DNA from: an uncultured Neglectibacter sp.
GTDB lineage: Bacteria; Bacillota; Clostridia; Oscillospirales; Acutalibacteraceae
Direction: 5' to 3'
Length of the DNA stretch: 64,000 bases
Assembly: GCA_946554335.1 (NCBI GenBank)
Contig: CAMNSA010000003.1
Coordinates: 186,001-250,000 of the forward strand
Part shown: piece by piece, positions 38,357-49,787 of the stretch
Layout: every line of letters begins with the position of its first letter
How positions within the stretch are numbered: the stretch's first letter is position 1
Program-made: the position numbers and the translations under genes
Notes under the pieces: generated by a model
What the model saw: only the letters and a program-made list of their open reading frames with translations
What the model was told of the DNA's origin: nothing
The model's database searches: none

Positions 38357-39220
38357 ATGAAAACTTTATTTCTTTCTGACTTGGACGGAACTTTATTGCG
38401 CAGTGATGCAAAGACCTCGCCCTTTACCAATCAGGTCATCAATGAGCTGACAGAACAGGGGCTGCTGTTCTCCTATGCCACTGCCCGTTCCTATCTGACT
38501 GCCTGTAAGGCGACAGCCGGACTGACCGCGCGGATCCCGCTGATCACCTACAACGGAACGCTGGTGCGGGATAATGTCTCCGGGAAGCTGCTGTTTTCCC
38601 AGTTCTTTTCCTTCAAGGAAGCAAAGGAGCTGCTGGCAGTGCTGCTTGAGAATGAGATTTTTCCCATTGTGTACGCCTATGACGGGCAGGAGCACTTTTC
38701 CTATTTGCCGGAAGAGATCAATAAAAGGACAGAAGCATTTTTGAGCAAAAGAAGGCCCGATGTGCGGGATCGCCCCGTTTTAAAGAAAGAACAGCTTTTG
38801 GAGGGAGAGGTCTTCTACTTTACCTGTATCGATGAAAAGGAGAAGCTTGAGCCTCTTTTTGAACGATACCGAAAGCAATTTCACTGCTTTTTGCAGCCTG
38901 AGATCTACAGCGGAGATTTCCTGTTTGAGGTCATTCCGCAGGAAGCTTCAAAGGCCCAGGCCGCTTTACAGCTGAAAGAGCGGCTGGGCGCTCAACGGCT
39001 GGTGGCCTTCGGTGACGGAGAAAACGACTTGGATCTCTTTCAGGCGGCGGACGAAGCCTATGCGGTGTCCAATGCCTCGGAGAAGCTGAAGACCGCCGCC
39101 ACGGCGGTGATCGGCAGTAACAACGAGGACGCGGTGGCCCATTGGCTGTTGGAGCATTTTACAACTGACCTTGAAACCACAGAGAGTGAGGTGCGCTTAT
39201 GTATGACGCCGGAAAAATAG
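38357..39220 (+). CDS. HAD-superfamily phosphatase, Cof-like
   Basis: A 287-residue cytoplasmic hydrolase. Motif I is FLSDLDGTLL with Asp8 nucleophile and Asp10; motif II is TYNG; motif IV is FGDGENDLDLF, the usual metal-binding end. The Cof-type C2B cap lies between. The family dephosphorylates sugar phosphates, FMN or similar; no substrate can be named. Its last 22 bases overlap mnmG, so it was inserted between mnmE and mnmG yet remains co-transcribed. Confidence 0.88.
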   Translation: MKTLFLSDLDGTLLRSDAKTSPFTNQVINELTEQGLLFSYATARSYLTACKATAGLTARIPLITYNGTLVRDNVSGKLLFSQFFSFKEAKELLAVLLENEIFPIVYAYDGQEHFSYLPEEINKRTEAFLSKRRPDVRDRPVLKKEQLLEGEVFYFTCIDEKEKLEPLFERYRKQFHCFLQPEIYSGDFLFEVIPQEASKAQAALQLKERLGAQRLVAFGDGENDLDLFQAADEAYAVSNASEKLKTAATAVIGSNNEDAVAHWLLEHFTTDLETTESEVRLCMTPEK

Positions 39221-41070
39221 ATGTGGCAGTGATCGGAGCCGGTCACGCGGGAATTGAAGCCGGCCTGGCGGCAGCCAGGCTGGGTTGTTCTGTCTGTGTG
39301 TTTACCATCAATCTGGACGCGGTGGGAAACTGCCCCTGCAACCCCAGCATTGGGGGAACGGCCAAGGGACACTTGGTCCGGGAAATTGACGCGCTGGGCG
39401 GCGAAATGGGAAAAACGGCGGACGCCTGTATGCTGCAAAGCCGGATGCTCAATCTGGGAAAGGGCCCGGCAGTCCATTCCCTGCGGGCACAGATCGACCG
39501 GAACGCCTATTCCCGGATCATGAAGCATAAGCTGGAGCAGTGCGAAAACCTTGCTTTGCGTCAGGGCGAGGTGGTAGACCTCACACGGCACGGGGAAAAA
39601 TGGCATGTGATCACCCGGCTGGGGGCGGAATTTGAGGCGGGGGCCGTTATTCTGGCCACCGGGACCTTTTTAGGTGGAAAGGTGTATGTAGGGGAGGCGT
39701 CCTATGAAAGCGGGCCTGACGGCATGTTTCCTTCCGCCTTCCTGCCGCAGGCGCTGGAGTGCTTAGGCATTTCTCTGAGAAGATTTAAGACCGGAACGCC
39801 TGCCAGAGTACTGCGTTCCTCCATCGATTTTTCCCAGCTGGAGGAACAAAAAGGCGACGAGCCTGTAGTCCCCTTTTCCTATGATACTCTTACAAAGCTG
39901 GAAAATAAAGCGGTGTGCCATGTGAGCTGGACCAACGATCGCACCAAGGAGGTCATCCTCCGGAATATTCACCGCTCTCCCCTTTACAGCGGAATGATCG
40001 AGGGGATCGGGCCGCGATACTGCCCCAGCATAGAGGATAAGATCATGCGATTCCCCGATAAGCCCAGGCACCAGCTGTTTATTGAGCCCTGCGGCGCTCA
40101 GACAGAGGAAATGTATTTGCAGGGAATGAGCTCTTCCCTTCCGGAGGAGGTACAGATCCAGTTTTACCACACCATCAAGGGCCTGGAGCATGCCCAGATC
40201 ATGCGCAGCGCCTATGCGATCGAGTACGACTGCTGCGATCCGCTGGAGCTTACCTCCACCCTGGAATTTCGGGATCTTCCCGGGCTGTACGGCGCGGGAC
40301 AGTTCAATGGCAGCTCCGGTTATGAGGAGGCCGCGGCCCAGGGCCTGGTGGCCGGGATCAACGCGGCCAGAAAGCTGCAGGGCAAGGAGCCCATGGTGCT
40401 TGACAGAGCCAGTTCTTATATCGGCACCCTGATCGACGATCTGGTGACAAAAGGAGTTTCTGACCCTTATCGTATGATGACCTCCCGTTCAGAGTACCGG
40501 CTGGTGCTGCGGCAGGACAATGCGGACGAGCGCCTGACTCCATTGGGCTGGGAGATCGGCCTGATCTCTCAGGAGCGCTGGGAACGCTTTTGTGAAAAGC
40601 AGAGACAGAAGGAGGAAGAGCTGAAACGGGTTCAGAACACGGTTTTCCCTCCTTCCGAGAAGCTTAATTCCATTCTTGTTTCACATGAAACATCTCCGGT
40701 TTCCACCGGTGTGCGTCTTTCCGAGCTGTTGAAGCGGCCGCAGCTGAGCTACTGTGCTCTTCAGGAGGTGGACACCGGAAGGCCGAACTATCCCGAGGCG
40801 ATCTTTGAGAATGTGGAGATCGAGTTAAAATATGAGGGATATATTGCCCGGCAGAGGGCGGATATCGAAGAGATGCGCAGGGTAGAGCGGAAGAGCCTGC
40901 CCCGGGAGATCGATTACAGCACAATTAAGGGACTGCGGCTGGAAGCCGCAGAAAAGCTGCAGCGGGTCAGGCCGGAAAATATCGGCCAGGCGGGAAGAAT
41001 CTCCGGGGTGAGCCCGGCAGACATCTCCGTGCTGCTCATTTGGCTGATGGGAAAAGGAGAAACGGCATGA
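39199..41070 (+). CDS. mnmG: tRNA uridine 5-carboxymethylaminomethyl modification enzyme MnmG
   Basis: A 623-residue FAD protein, partner of MnmE. The dinucleotide fold is VIGAGHAGIEAGLAAARLG; conserved parts include NCPCNPSIGGTAKGHLVREIDALGGEM, MLNLGKGPAVHSLRAQ, GTFLGGKVYVGE, and GLYGAGQFNGSSGYEEAAAQG. The C-terminal helical domain (YSTIKGLRLEAAEKLQRVRPENIGQAGRISGVSPADISVL) binds tRNA and MnmE. A parS-like palindrome lies within its coding sequence (HETSPVS). It overlaps rsmG by four bases. Confidence 0.97.
   Translation: MYDAGKIDVAVIGAGHAGIEAGLAAARLGCSVCVFTINLDAVGNCPCNPSIGGTAKGHLVREIDALGGEMGKTADACMLQSRMLNLGKGPAVHSLRAQIDRNAYSRIMKHKLEQCENLALRQGEVVDLTRHGEKWHVITRLGAEFEAGAVILATGTFLGGKVYVGEASYESGPDGMFPSAFLPQALECLGISLRRFKTGTPARVLRSSIDFSQLEEQKGDEPVVPFSYDTLTKLENKAVCHVSWTNDRTKEVILRNIHRSPLYSGMIEGIGPRYCPSIEDKIMRFPDKPRHQLFIEPCGAQTEEMYLQGMSSSLPEEVQIQFYHTIKGLEHAQIMRSAYAIEYDCCDPLELTSTLEFRDLPGLYGAGQFNGSSGYEEAAAQGLVAGINAARKLQGKEPMVLDRASSYIGTLIDDLVTKGVSDPYRMMTSRSEYRLVLRQDNADERLTPLGWEIGLISQERWERFCEKQRQKEEELKRVQNTVFPPSEKLNSILVSHETSPVSTGVRLSELLKRPQLSYCALQEVDTGRPNYPEAIFENVEIELKYEGYIARQRADIEEMRRVERKSLPREIDYSTIKGLRLEAAEKLQRVRPENIGQAGRISGVSPADISVLLIWLMGKGETA
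40677..40692 (+). promoter_or_regulatory. parS-like partition site inside mnmG
   Basis: TGTTTCACATGAAACA differs from the consensus TGTTTCACGTGAAACA at one base. It is the exact reverse complement of the site at 43437-43452. In frame it encodes part of the VSHETS stretch of MnmG, so the site is fixed within codons. Confidence 0.8.
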
Positions 41071-41876
41071 TTGATTTCAGAGAAGAGCTGATACAAAAGG
41101 GCAAGGAGCTGGGGATCAAGCTTACGGGCAGTCAGGCAGACGCCTTTCAAATCTACTTTGAGCTGTTGGTCAGCTGGAACGAGAAGATGAATCTCACCGC
41201 TATCACGGAGCCCGGGGAGGTCCTGGAAAAGCATTTTCTCGACTCCCTCACCCCTCTTTTGGCGCTGCCCATCAAGCAGGGAGGGAAGCTCATCGATGTT
41301 GGCACCGGAGCAGGGTTTCCCGGAATTCCCTTGAAGCTCCTGCGGCCGGATCTGGAGCTTACCCTGTTGGATGGGTTAAATAAACGCCTTGTCTTTTTGG
41401 GTGAGGTATGCGAGCGCCTGGGAATTGGGGCGAACCGGATCCATAAGCGGGCAGAGGAAGCGGGACTGGATAAAAAGATGCGGGAAGCTTACGATGTGGC
41501 CATTGCCCGGGCAGTAGCCCCCCTTAACATTCTTTGCGAATACTGTATTCCTCTGGTGAAAATGAAAGGCCATTTCATCGCGATGAAGGGCCCCGGAGCC
41601 CAAAAGGAGCTGGAAGAAGCGGAGCACGCCATAGAGCTGCTGGGAGGAGAGCGGACGAAAATCCACTCTCTCACGCTGCCCGGAGGGGAAGAACGGAACC
41701 TTGTGATTGTACAGAAAAGAAGGTTTACGCCCAAGGGATATCCCCGCCACGGCGGAACCATCACAAAGCATCCCTTATCATTGAAAAAAGGAGAAGATAG
41801 AGATGGACTTGCTCTTGAGAAAAGCCACGGGAGAGGATACGCAGCAGATGGATCAGGTCATGCTGGTGATCAGTGA
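41067..41876 (+). CDS. rsmG: 16S rRNA (guanine-N7) methyltransferase RsmG, with C-terminal extension
   Basis: A 269-residue methyltransferase that modifies G527 of 16S rRNA. FELLVSWNEKMNLTAITEPGEVLEKHFLDSL, LIDVGTGAGFPGIPL (SAM site), and AIARAVAPL are diagnostic. The family usually ends near GYPRxxGTPxKxPL, here GYPRHGGTITKHPL; this protein runs about 32 residues further, and that extension overlaps the start of the GNAT gene by 74 bases. Start ATG 41067 overlaps the mnmG stop (ATGA). Confidence 0.93.
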   Translation: MIDFREELIQKGKELGIKLTGSQADAFQIYFELLVSWNEKMNLTAITEPGEVLEKHFLDSLTPLLALPIKQGGKLIDVGTGAGFPGIPLKLLRPDLELTLLDGLNKRLVFLGEVCERLGIGANRIHKRAEEAGLDKKMREAYDVAIARAVAPLNILCEYCIPLVKMKGHFIAMKGPGAQKELEEAEHAIELLGGERTKIHSLTLPGGEERNLVIVQKRRFTPKGYPRHGGTITKHPLSLKKGEDRDGLALEKSHGRGYAADGSGHAGDQ

Positions 41877-42240
41877 CCGCAGCGCAGACCCTCAGAAAAT
41901 GCGGGAGCTTATTGAGAAGCTGGAAAAGGACCCGCAGAAGTATCTTCTGGCTGCCTTTGACCGGGAGACCGGGACTTTGGCCGGAAGTCTTTTGGGCGTG
42001 GTGTTTGAAGATATCTGTGACAGCTGTCGGCCTATTTTGTTGGTTGAAAATGTGGCGGTGCTGCCGAAATACCAGGGTAAGGGGATCGGAAGAGCCATGT
42101 TTCAGGAGATCGAGCGTTGGGGAAGAGAAATGGACTGCCACTATGAAATTTTAGTTTCCGGCAATCAGCGCACGGGAGCGCATCAGTTTTATAAGGCTCT
42201 GGATTTTGAGGAGGTCAAGGGGTTTAAAAAGTACCTTTAG
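41803..42240 (+). CDS. GNAT-family N-acetyltransferase
   Basis: A 145-residue acetyltransferase: LLLRKATGEDTQQMDQV at the start, LLVENVAVLPKYQGKGIGRAMFQEIERW as the acetyl-CoA motif (Q/R-x-x-G-x-G/A), and VSGNQRTGAHQFYKALDFEEVKGFKKYL at the end. AAAGGAGAAG precedes the ATG. The start lies well inside rsmG's extended 3' end. Acceptor substrate unknown. Confidence 0.88.
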   Translation: MDLLLRKATGEDTQQMDQVMLVISDRSADPQKMRELIEKLEKDPQKYLLAAFDRETGTLAGSLLGVVFEDICDSCRPILLVENVAVLPKYQGKGIGRAMFQEIERWGREMDCHYEILVSGNQRTGAHQFYKALDFEEVKGFKKYL

Positions 42241-42389
42241 ACTATCCATGTAAGAATCGGGAGACGACCTTTCCGTTATCCCAGCGCGGCGGAGAAAATA
42301 AAATGAAAAGAATTTTGAGAAGCCGACCGCTTTCTACAAAACCCGCGCTTTTCAGGTGGTAAACTTGTCCTTGCAAGGGGGCAAAAGGG

Positions 42390-43184
42390 ATGTTTTTTAA
42401 GGACAAGATCAAGCTGGTCCGCTTACGCACGGAAAAGATCCTGCCCAACCCGGCCCAGCCCAGGAAGGTTTTTTCAGAAGAAGAACTGGCGGGACTTGCG
42501 CAAAGCATCCGGGAAAATGGGCTTTTACAGCCTGTGACGGTGCGAAAGGAAAACGGCGCTTACTACCTGATCGCAGGAGAGCGGAGACTCAGGGCCTGCA
42601 AAATGGCAGGGCTTTCCGAGGTCCCGGCCATTCTGGCAGACTGTGAGGCCTGCGACAGCGCGGTGCTTGCCTTGCTTGAGAATTTGCAGAGGAAGGACCT
42701 GCAGATGTTTGAGCAGGCCAACGCCATTGTCAATCTCCTCAGAGAGTGGGAGATCACGCAGGAGGAGGCTGCCAAGCGATTGGGGATCAGCCAGTCGTAT
42801 CTTGCCAACAAGCTCCGCCTGCTAAAGCTCAGCCCCGAGGAGCAGGAAGAGATTCTGGAGCATCATCTCAGCGAACGCCACGCCAGAGCGCTGCTTCGCA
42901 TTGGGGATATCAGCTTACGGCAGCGGGTGCTGGAGACCGTGATTCAACGGGGTTTAAATGTTTCCCAGACCGAGGAGCTGGCTAAGGCTTCTCTGCAGCC
43001 TGTGAAAAAAGATAAAAAAGCAAAGAGAACCTTTGTGGCAAAGGATATCCGGCTTTTCATCAATACCATCGACCATGCGGTGGACGCCATGAAAACAGCC
43101 GGGATCGAAGCGCAGGCGGAAAGGAGAGAAACGGACGAGTATATCGAGTGTACCGTCCGGATCCCGAAGCTGATGCGGACCTGA
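42390..43184 (+). CDS. noc: ParB-family nucleoid occlusion protein, Noc-like
   Basis: A 264-residue ParB/Srx-fold CTP-switch protein: EKILPNPAQPRKVFSEEELAGLAQSIRENGLLQPVTVR, GERRLRACKMAGLSEVPAIL, ENLQRKDLQMFEQANAI, and a helix-turn-helix EEAAKRLGISQSYLANKLRLLKL. The N-terminus MFFKDKIKLVR is short and amphipathic-like, as expected of Noc membrane targeting. It precedes parA-parB separated by a hairpin and a parS-like site. Noc normally prevents division over the nucleoid; the Noc versus second ParB call rests on position and N-terminus. Confidence 0.82.
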   Translation: MFFKDKIKLVRLRTEKILPNPAQPRKVFSEEELAGLAQSIRENGLLQPVTVRKENGAYYLIAGERRLRACKMAGLSEVPAILADCEACDSAVLALLENLQRKDLQMFEQANAIVNLLREWEITQEEAAKRLGISQSYLANKLRLLKLSPEEQEEILEHHLSERHARALLRIGDISLRQRVLETVIQRGLNVSQTEELAKASLQPVKKDKKAKRTFVAKDIRLFINTIDHAVDAMKTAGIEAQAERRETDEYIECTVRIPKLMRT

Positions 43185-43232
43185 ATTTAAACAGCGTACA
43201 AGTTTAACCCATTCCCTTATTCATTTCCCACA

Positions 43233-43269
43233 GAAGAGCGGCTGCCGTTTTTTACGGCGGCCGCTCTTC
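43233..43269 (+). terminator. Strong hairpin after noc
   Basis: A perfect 15-pair stem (one G-T) at 43233-43247/43255-43269 with a T-rich loop. The T tract after it is weak (CCTTTG), so termination may need help. Confidence 0.6.
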
Positions 43270-43436
43270 CCTTTGCGCCCCCCAAAAAGCGTTTAGACGC
43301 AGGCCCTTTGCCTCTTTTCCCTTTGGGTCTTCTTCGTCAAAACACAGGAAAGAGAAGCGGATCGCCTTTTGATAGAATGGGCGGACAGATTAGAAAAAAT
43401 TGCGAGAGGGTCATTTTTTGACAGAATTATAAGGAA

Positions 43437-43452
43437 TGTTTCATGTGAAACA
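43437..43452 (+). promoter_or_regulatory. parS-like partition site upstream of parA
   Basis: TGTTTCATGTGAAACA, one change from the parS consensus. Identical to the mnmG site in the opposite orientation. It lies in the noc-parA gap, about 180 bases before the parA start. The rest of this 430-base gap holds the noc hairpin and a weak TAGAAT box near 43505 that could drive parA. Confidence 0.85.
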
Positions 43453-43618
43453 TAGAAATCGCTCCAAAAACCGGAGAGGGACTTTTCACAGGGTCCTTTT
43501 TGTGCTAGAATAACAGACAGTGATTCTCGTTCATGATGGCAAAAGGGCCCGTCCTAAAAGCAGACGGGGGCAGCCGGAAGGAAAGCGGGAACATCTTACT
43601 GGATAAATGGGGGAGCTT

Positions 43619-44383
43619 ATGGGAAAGATCATTGCGGTAGCCAATCAAAAGGGCGGAGTGGGGAAAACCACAACGGCAGTGAATCTGGCGGCCGCCCTGG
43701 GAGATCGCGGGAAAAAGGTCCTGCTTGCCGACATGGATCCTCAGGGAAACAGCACCAGCGGCGTGGGGATCGATCGCAGGCAGACCAAGGCTACAGTCTA
43801 CGATATTGTGATCAATGGAGTGAAGGCTCAGGAAGCTGTGGTGGAAACCGCTTTTCAGAACCTTTCTCTTCTCCCCTCTCACATCAATCTGGCCGCGGCG
43901 GAGATCGAGCTTGCCGGGCTGGACAACCGAGAGGCGAGGATCAAGGATTCTCTGGGCGCGATCCGGGCGGAATATGACTTTGTCATTGTGGATTGCCCGC
44001 CCTCTTTGGGGTTGATCACGACCAATGCCCTGACGGCGGCGGACACGATCCTGATCCCCATCCAATGTGAGTACTACGCGCTGGAAGGACTCTCCCAGCT
44101 GATGAATACAGTGAGAAGGATCAAGCGGCAGTATAACGACAGGCTGGAATTGGAGGGCGTATTGCTCACCATGTACGACGGCCGTCTGAACCTGACTCAG
44201 CAGGTGGTGGAAGAGGTGAAGAAATACTTCCCTCAAAAGGTTTTTAAAACTGTGATCCCCAGAACCGTCAGGCTCTCCGAGGCCCCGGGCTTCGGCCAGC
44301 CGGTACTGTATTATGACAGGGCTTCCCGGGGAGCGGAGGCCTATGGACAGTTAGCAAAGGAAATCATTAAGCATAACCGATAA
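43619..44383 (+). CDS. parA: Chromosome partitioning ATPase ParA/Soj
   Basis: A 254-residue Walker-type ATPase. The deviant Walker A is NQKGGVGKTTTAVNLAAAL; the switch motif is DMDPQGNSTSG; Walker B VIVDCPPSLG; the C-terminus AYGQLAKEIIKHNR is typical of Soj. I favour ATG 43619 (MGKIIAVANQKGG) over ATG 43607 since GGGGGAG lies just before it; both are possible. It works with ParB at parS sites to segregate origins and, in B. subtilis, controls DnaA. Confidence 0.96.
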   Translation: MGKIIAVANQKGGVGKTTTAVNLAAALGDRGKKVLLADMDPQGNSTSGVGIDRRQTKATVYDIVINGVKAQEAVVETAFQNLSLLPSHINLAAAEIELAGLDNREARIKDSLGAIRAEYDFVIVDCPPSLGLITTNALTAADTILIPIQCEYYALEGLSQLMNTVRRIKRQYNDRLELEGVLLTMYDGRLNLTQQVVEEVKKYFPQKVFKTVIPRTVRLSEAPGFGQPVLYYDRASRGAEAYGQLAKEIIKHNR

Positions 44384-44421
44384 GGAACAGGATAAAAAAT
44401 CCCGAAAACGGGAGGAAGGGG

Positions 44422-44445
44422 GATGCCCAGAGGGCTCTGGGCATC
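44422..44445 (+). other. Hairpin between parA and parB
   Basis: Perfect ten-pair stem GATGCCCAGA/TCTGGGCATC with a GGGC loop and no T tract. It lies 15 bases before the parB start and could modulate translation or mRNA stability of parB. Confidence 0.5.
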
Positions 44446-44460
44446 ACGAGAGTGGAAAAG

Positions 44461-45300
44461 ATGAAAAAGAGGGGACTAGGGAAGGGCCTGGACGCCATAT
44501 TTGCGGAGAATATTTCAGAAAGCACAGAGGGCGCGGTGACTGTAAAGATCAGCGAGATCGAGCCTAACCGGGAGCAGCCCAGAAAGGAATTTGACAGCGA
44601 GGCGCTTTCCGAGCTGGCGGATTCCATTTCACAGCACGGTGTGCTGCAGCCGCTGCTGCTAAGACCCATGCTGACAGGAGAATATCGGATCGTCGCCGGT
44701 GAAAGGCGGTGGAGAGCGGCCCGAATGGCCGGGCTCTCCGAGGTGCCGGCAGTGATTCGGGAAATGACGGACGCCGAGGAAATGCTGTTCGCCTTGATCG
44801 AGAATCTGCAAAGAGAGGATCTGACCGCGCTGGAGGAGGCCAAGGGCTATCGCACCTTGATCGAGACCCAGAATTTCACCCAGGAAGAGGTATCCAGAGC
44901 GGTAGGAAAGTCCCGCCCCGCGGTGACCAACGCCCTGCGGCTTTTGAACCTGCCGGAAGAGATCCAGAAAATGCTGGAGCAGGGGGAGATCACTGCCGGA
45001 CATGCCAGGACCCTTTTGAGCTTCCAAAGCACGGATGATATGCTCAAGGGAGCGCAGAAGGCCAAGCAGGGAGCCTCTGTGCGGGAGCTGGAAAATATGG
45101 CCAAGCGCCAGGGAGAGAAGAAGTCCTCCCCCCAGAGGGGGAAAAATCACTATTATGAAGAGGCACAGCTTGCGGTGGGCGAGTATTTGGGCCGGAAGGT
45201 CAAGGTGGCCGGCACCAGGAAAAAGGGCACGCTGCAAATTGAGTTTTACGGAGAAGAGGACTTGCAGAATCTTCTGGACGAATTAAAGCTGAAGAGATAA
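44461..45300 (+). CDS. parB: Chromosome partitioning protein ParB/Spo0J
   Basis: A 279-residue CTP-dependent clamp that loads on parS. MKKRGLGKGLDAIF is the diagnostic start (ATG 44461, after GGAAAAG; a GTG three codons earlier is less likely). EIEPNREQPRKEFDSEALSELADSISQHGVLQPLL, GERRWRAARMAGLSEVPAV, ENLQREDLTALEEA and HTH segment FTQEEVSRAVGKSRPAVTNALRLL follow; the C-terminal dimer domain ends LQNLLDELKLKR. It is co-transcribed with parA. Confidence 0.96.
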   Translation: MKKRGLGKGLDAIFAENISESTEGAVTVKISEIEPNREQPRKEFDSEALSELADSISQHGVLQPLLLRPMLTGEYRIVAGERRWRAARMAGLSEVPAVIREMTDAEEMLFALIENLQREDLTALEEAKGYRTLIETQNFTQEEVSRAVGKSRPAVTNALRLLNLPEEIQKMLEQGEITAGHARTLLSFQSTDDMLKGAQKAKQGASVRELENMAKRQGEKKSSPQRGKNHYYEEAQLAVGEYLGRKVKVAGTRKKGTLQIEFYGEEDLQNLLDELKLKR

Positions 45301-45322
45301 AAGCCGGAAAGGATGAAAAACC

Positions 45323-46603
45323 ATGTTGGATATTAAGCTGCTGCGCACAGACCCTGAGCGGGTCAAGGAAAATATCAAGAAAAAATTCCAAGAGGAAAAG
45401 CTTCCTTTAGTGGATGAAGTGATCGCGCTGGACGAGCAGTTCCGGGCTTCAAAAGCCAGAGGGGACGAGCTTCGGCAGCAGAGAAACAACATCAGCAAGG
45501 AGATCGGCAAGCTAATGAGCAGTGGAAAAAAGGAGGAGGCCGAAGAGGTAAAAAAGCAGGTGGCCGCCATTGCCGGTGAGCTGGAGGAGATGGAGCAGAA
45601 GGAGAACGAGATGACCGCAGAGATCCGCAAGCGGATGCTGGTGATTCCCAACCTCATCGACGACTCTGTGCCCATTGGAAAAGACGACAGCGAGAATGTG
45701 GAGGTAGAGAGATTCGGCGAGCCCAAAGTGCCGGAGTATGAAGTACCCTACCACACGGATATCATGGAAAGCTTTCAGGGCATTGATTTGGACAGTGCCA
45801 GAAAGACCAGCGGAAACGGGTTTTATTACCTGATGGGAGATATTGCCCGGCTTCATTCCGGAATTCTCTCCTATGCAAGAGACTTTATGATCGATAAGGG
45901 CTTCACCTACTGTGTTCCTCCCTTTATGATCCGCAGCGATGTAGTCACCGGCGTGATGAGCTTCGCGGAGATGGAAAACATGATGTATAAGATCGAAGGG
46001 GAGGATCTGTACCTCATCGGCACCAGCGAACATTCCATGATTGGAAAATTCATTGATACCATCGTCAAGGAGGAGGAGCTTCCCAAGACTCTTACCAGCT
46101 ACTCCCCTTGTTTCCGCAAGGAGGTGGGCGCCCACGGGATCGAGGAGAGAGGCGTTTACAGAATCCATCAGTTTGAAAAGCAGGAAATGATCGTGGTGTG
46201 CAAGCCGGAGGACAGCATGGACTGGTTCCATAAGCTTTACGGCTACACAGTGGAGCTGTTCCGCTCTATGGACATCCCGGTACGCACGCTGGAATGTTGT
46301 TCCGGAGATCTGGCTGATCTGAAGGTGAAAAGCATCGATGTAGAGGCCTGGTCTCCCCGGCAGAAGAAATATTTCGAGGTGGGAAGCTGCTCCAATCTGG
46401 GAGACGCTCAGGCCAGAAGGCTTGGTATCCGCATCAAGGGCAAGGACGGAAATTACTTTGCCCATACCCTCAACAACACGGTGGTGGCGCCTCCCAGGAT
46501 GCTCATCGCTTTCCTGGAAAACAATTTGCAGGCGGACGGCAGCATCCGGATCCCGGAGCCTCTGAGAATGTATGTGGGCGGGAAGGACGCCATCAGGAAA
46601 TAA
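45323..46603 (+). CDS. serS: Seryl-tRNA synthetase
   Basis: A 426-residue class II synthetase charging tRNA-Ser. MLDIKLLRTDPERVKENIKKK leads into the long antiparallel coiled coil (about residues 30-105) that reaches the tRNA variable arm; the catalytic domain shows GTSEHSMIG, PCFRKEVGAHGIEERGVYRIHQFEKQEM, and motif 3 NNTVVAPPRMLIAFLEN. AAAGGATGAAAAACC precedes the ATG. It follows parB by 22 bases; there is no T-box leader here, since the gap is too short. Confidence 0.97.
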   Translation: MLDIKLLRTDPERVKENIKKKFQEEKLPLVDEVIALDEQFRASKARGDELRQQRNNISKEIGKLMSSGKKEEAEEVKKQVAAIAGELEEMEQKENEMTAEIRKRMLVIPNLIDDSVPIGKDDSENVEVERFGEPKVPEYEVPYHTDIMESFQGIDLDSARKTSGNGFYYLMGDIARLHSGILSYARDFMIDKGFTYCVPPFMIRSDVVTGVMSFAEMENMMYKIEGEDLYLIGTSEHSMIGKFIDTIVKEEELPKTLTSYSPCFRKEVGAHGIEERGVYRIHQFEKQEMIVVCKPEDSMDWFHKLYGYTVELFRSMDIPVRTLECCSGDLADLKVKSIDVEAWSPRQKKYFEVGSCSNLGDAQARRLGIRIKGKDGNYFAHTLNNTVVAPPRMLIAFLENNLQADGSIRIPEPLRMYVGGKDAIRK

Positions 46604-46613
46604 CAACTACAAC

Positions 46614-46651
46614 AAAAAGAACGGCTTTCCTTCGGGGAAACCGTTCTTTTT
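46614..46651. terminator. Bidirectional terminator between serS and the MFS gene
   Basis: Stem of 15 pairs with one bulge and a TTCGG loop; AAAAA on the left arm and TTTTT on the right serve both convergent genes. Confidence 0.9.
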
Positions 46652-46713
46652 ATATCACTTACAGCGAAGCGCTGCTGAGGTCCCGCCGGGGGCACCAATT
46701 TCTGATGGAGATC

Positions 46714-49651
<2,938 letters not shown>

Positions 49652-49657
49652 GTATGG

Positions 49658-49693
49658 AAAAACCTCTCATGGCACTGCCGTGAGAGGTTTTTT
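49658..49693 (+). terminator. Terminator of guaB
   Basis: Twelve-pair stem AAAAACCTCTCA/TGAGAGGTTTTT with an 11-base loop and six T residues. Confidence 0.9.
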
Positions 49694-49724
49694 GCGCCTC
49701 TTTTCGGGAAACAGGGGGGCCATA

Positions 49725-49753
49725 TTGCAATTCCCTTTTAAACTCACTATAAT
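49725..49753 (+). promoter_or_regulatory. Promoter of the WG-repeat gene
   Basis: TTGCAA (49725-49730), 17 bases, perfect TATAAT (49748-49753), with the start codon 34 bases on. Confidence 0.8.
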
Positions 49754-49787
49754 AGAAAAAGGAAAAAACCGGAAGGGAGTTTTCAAT

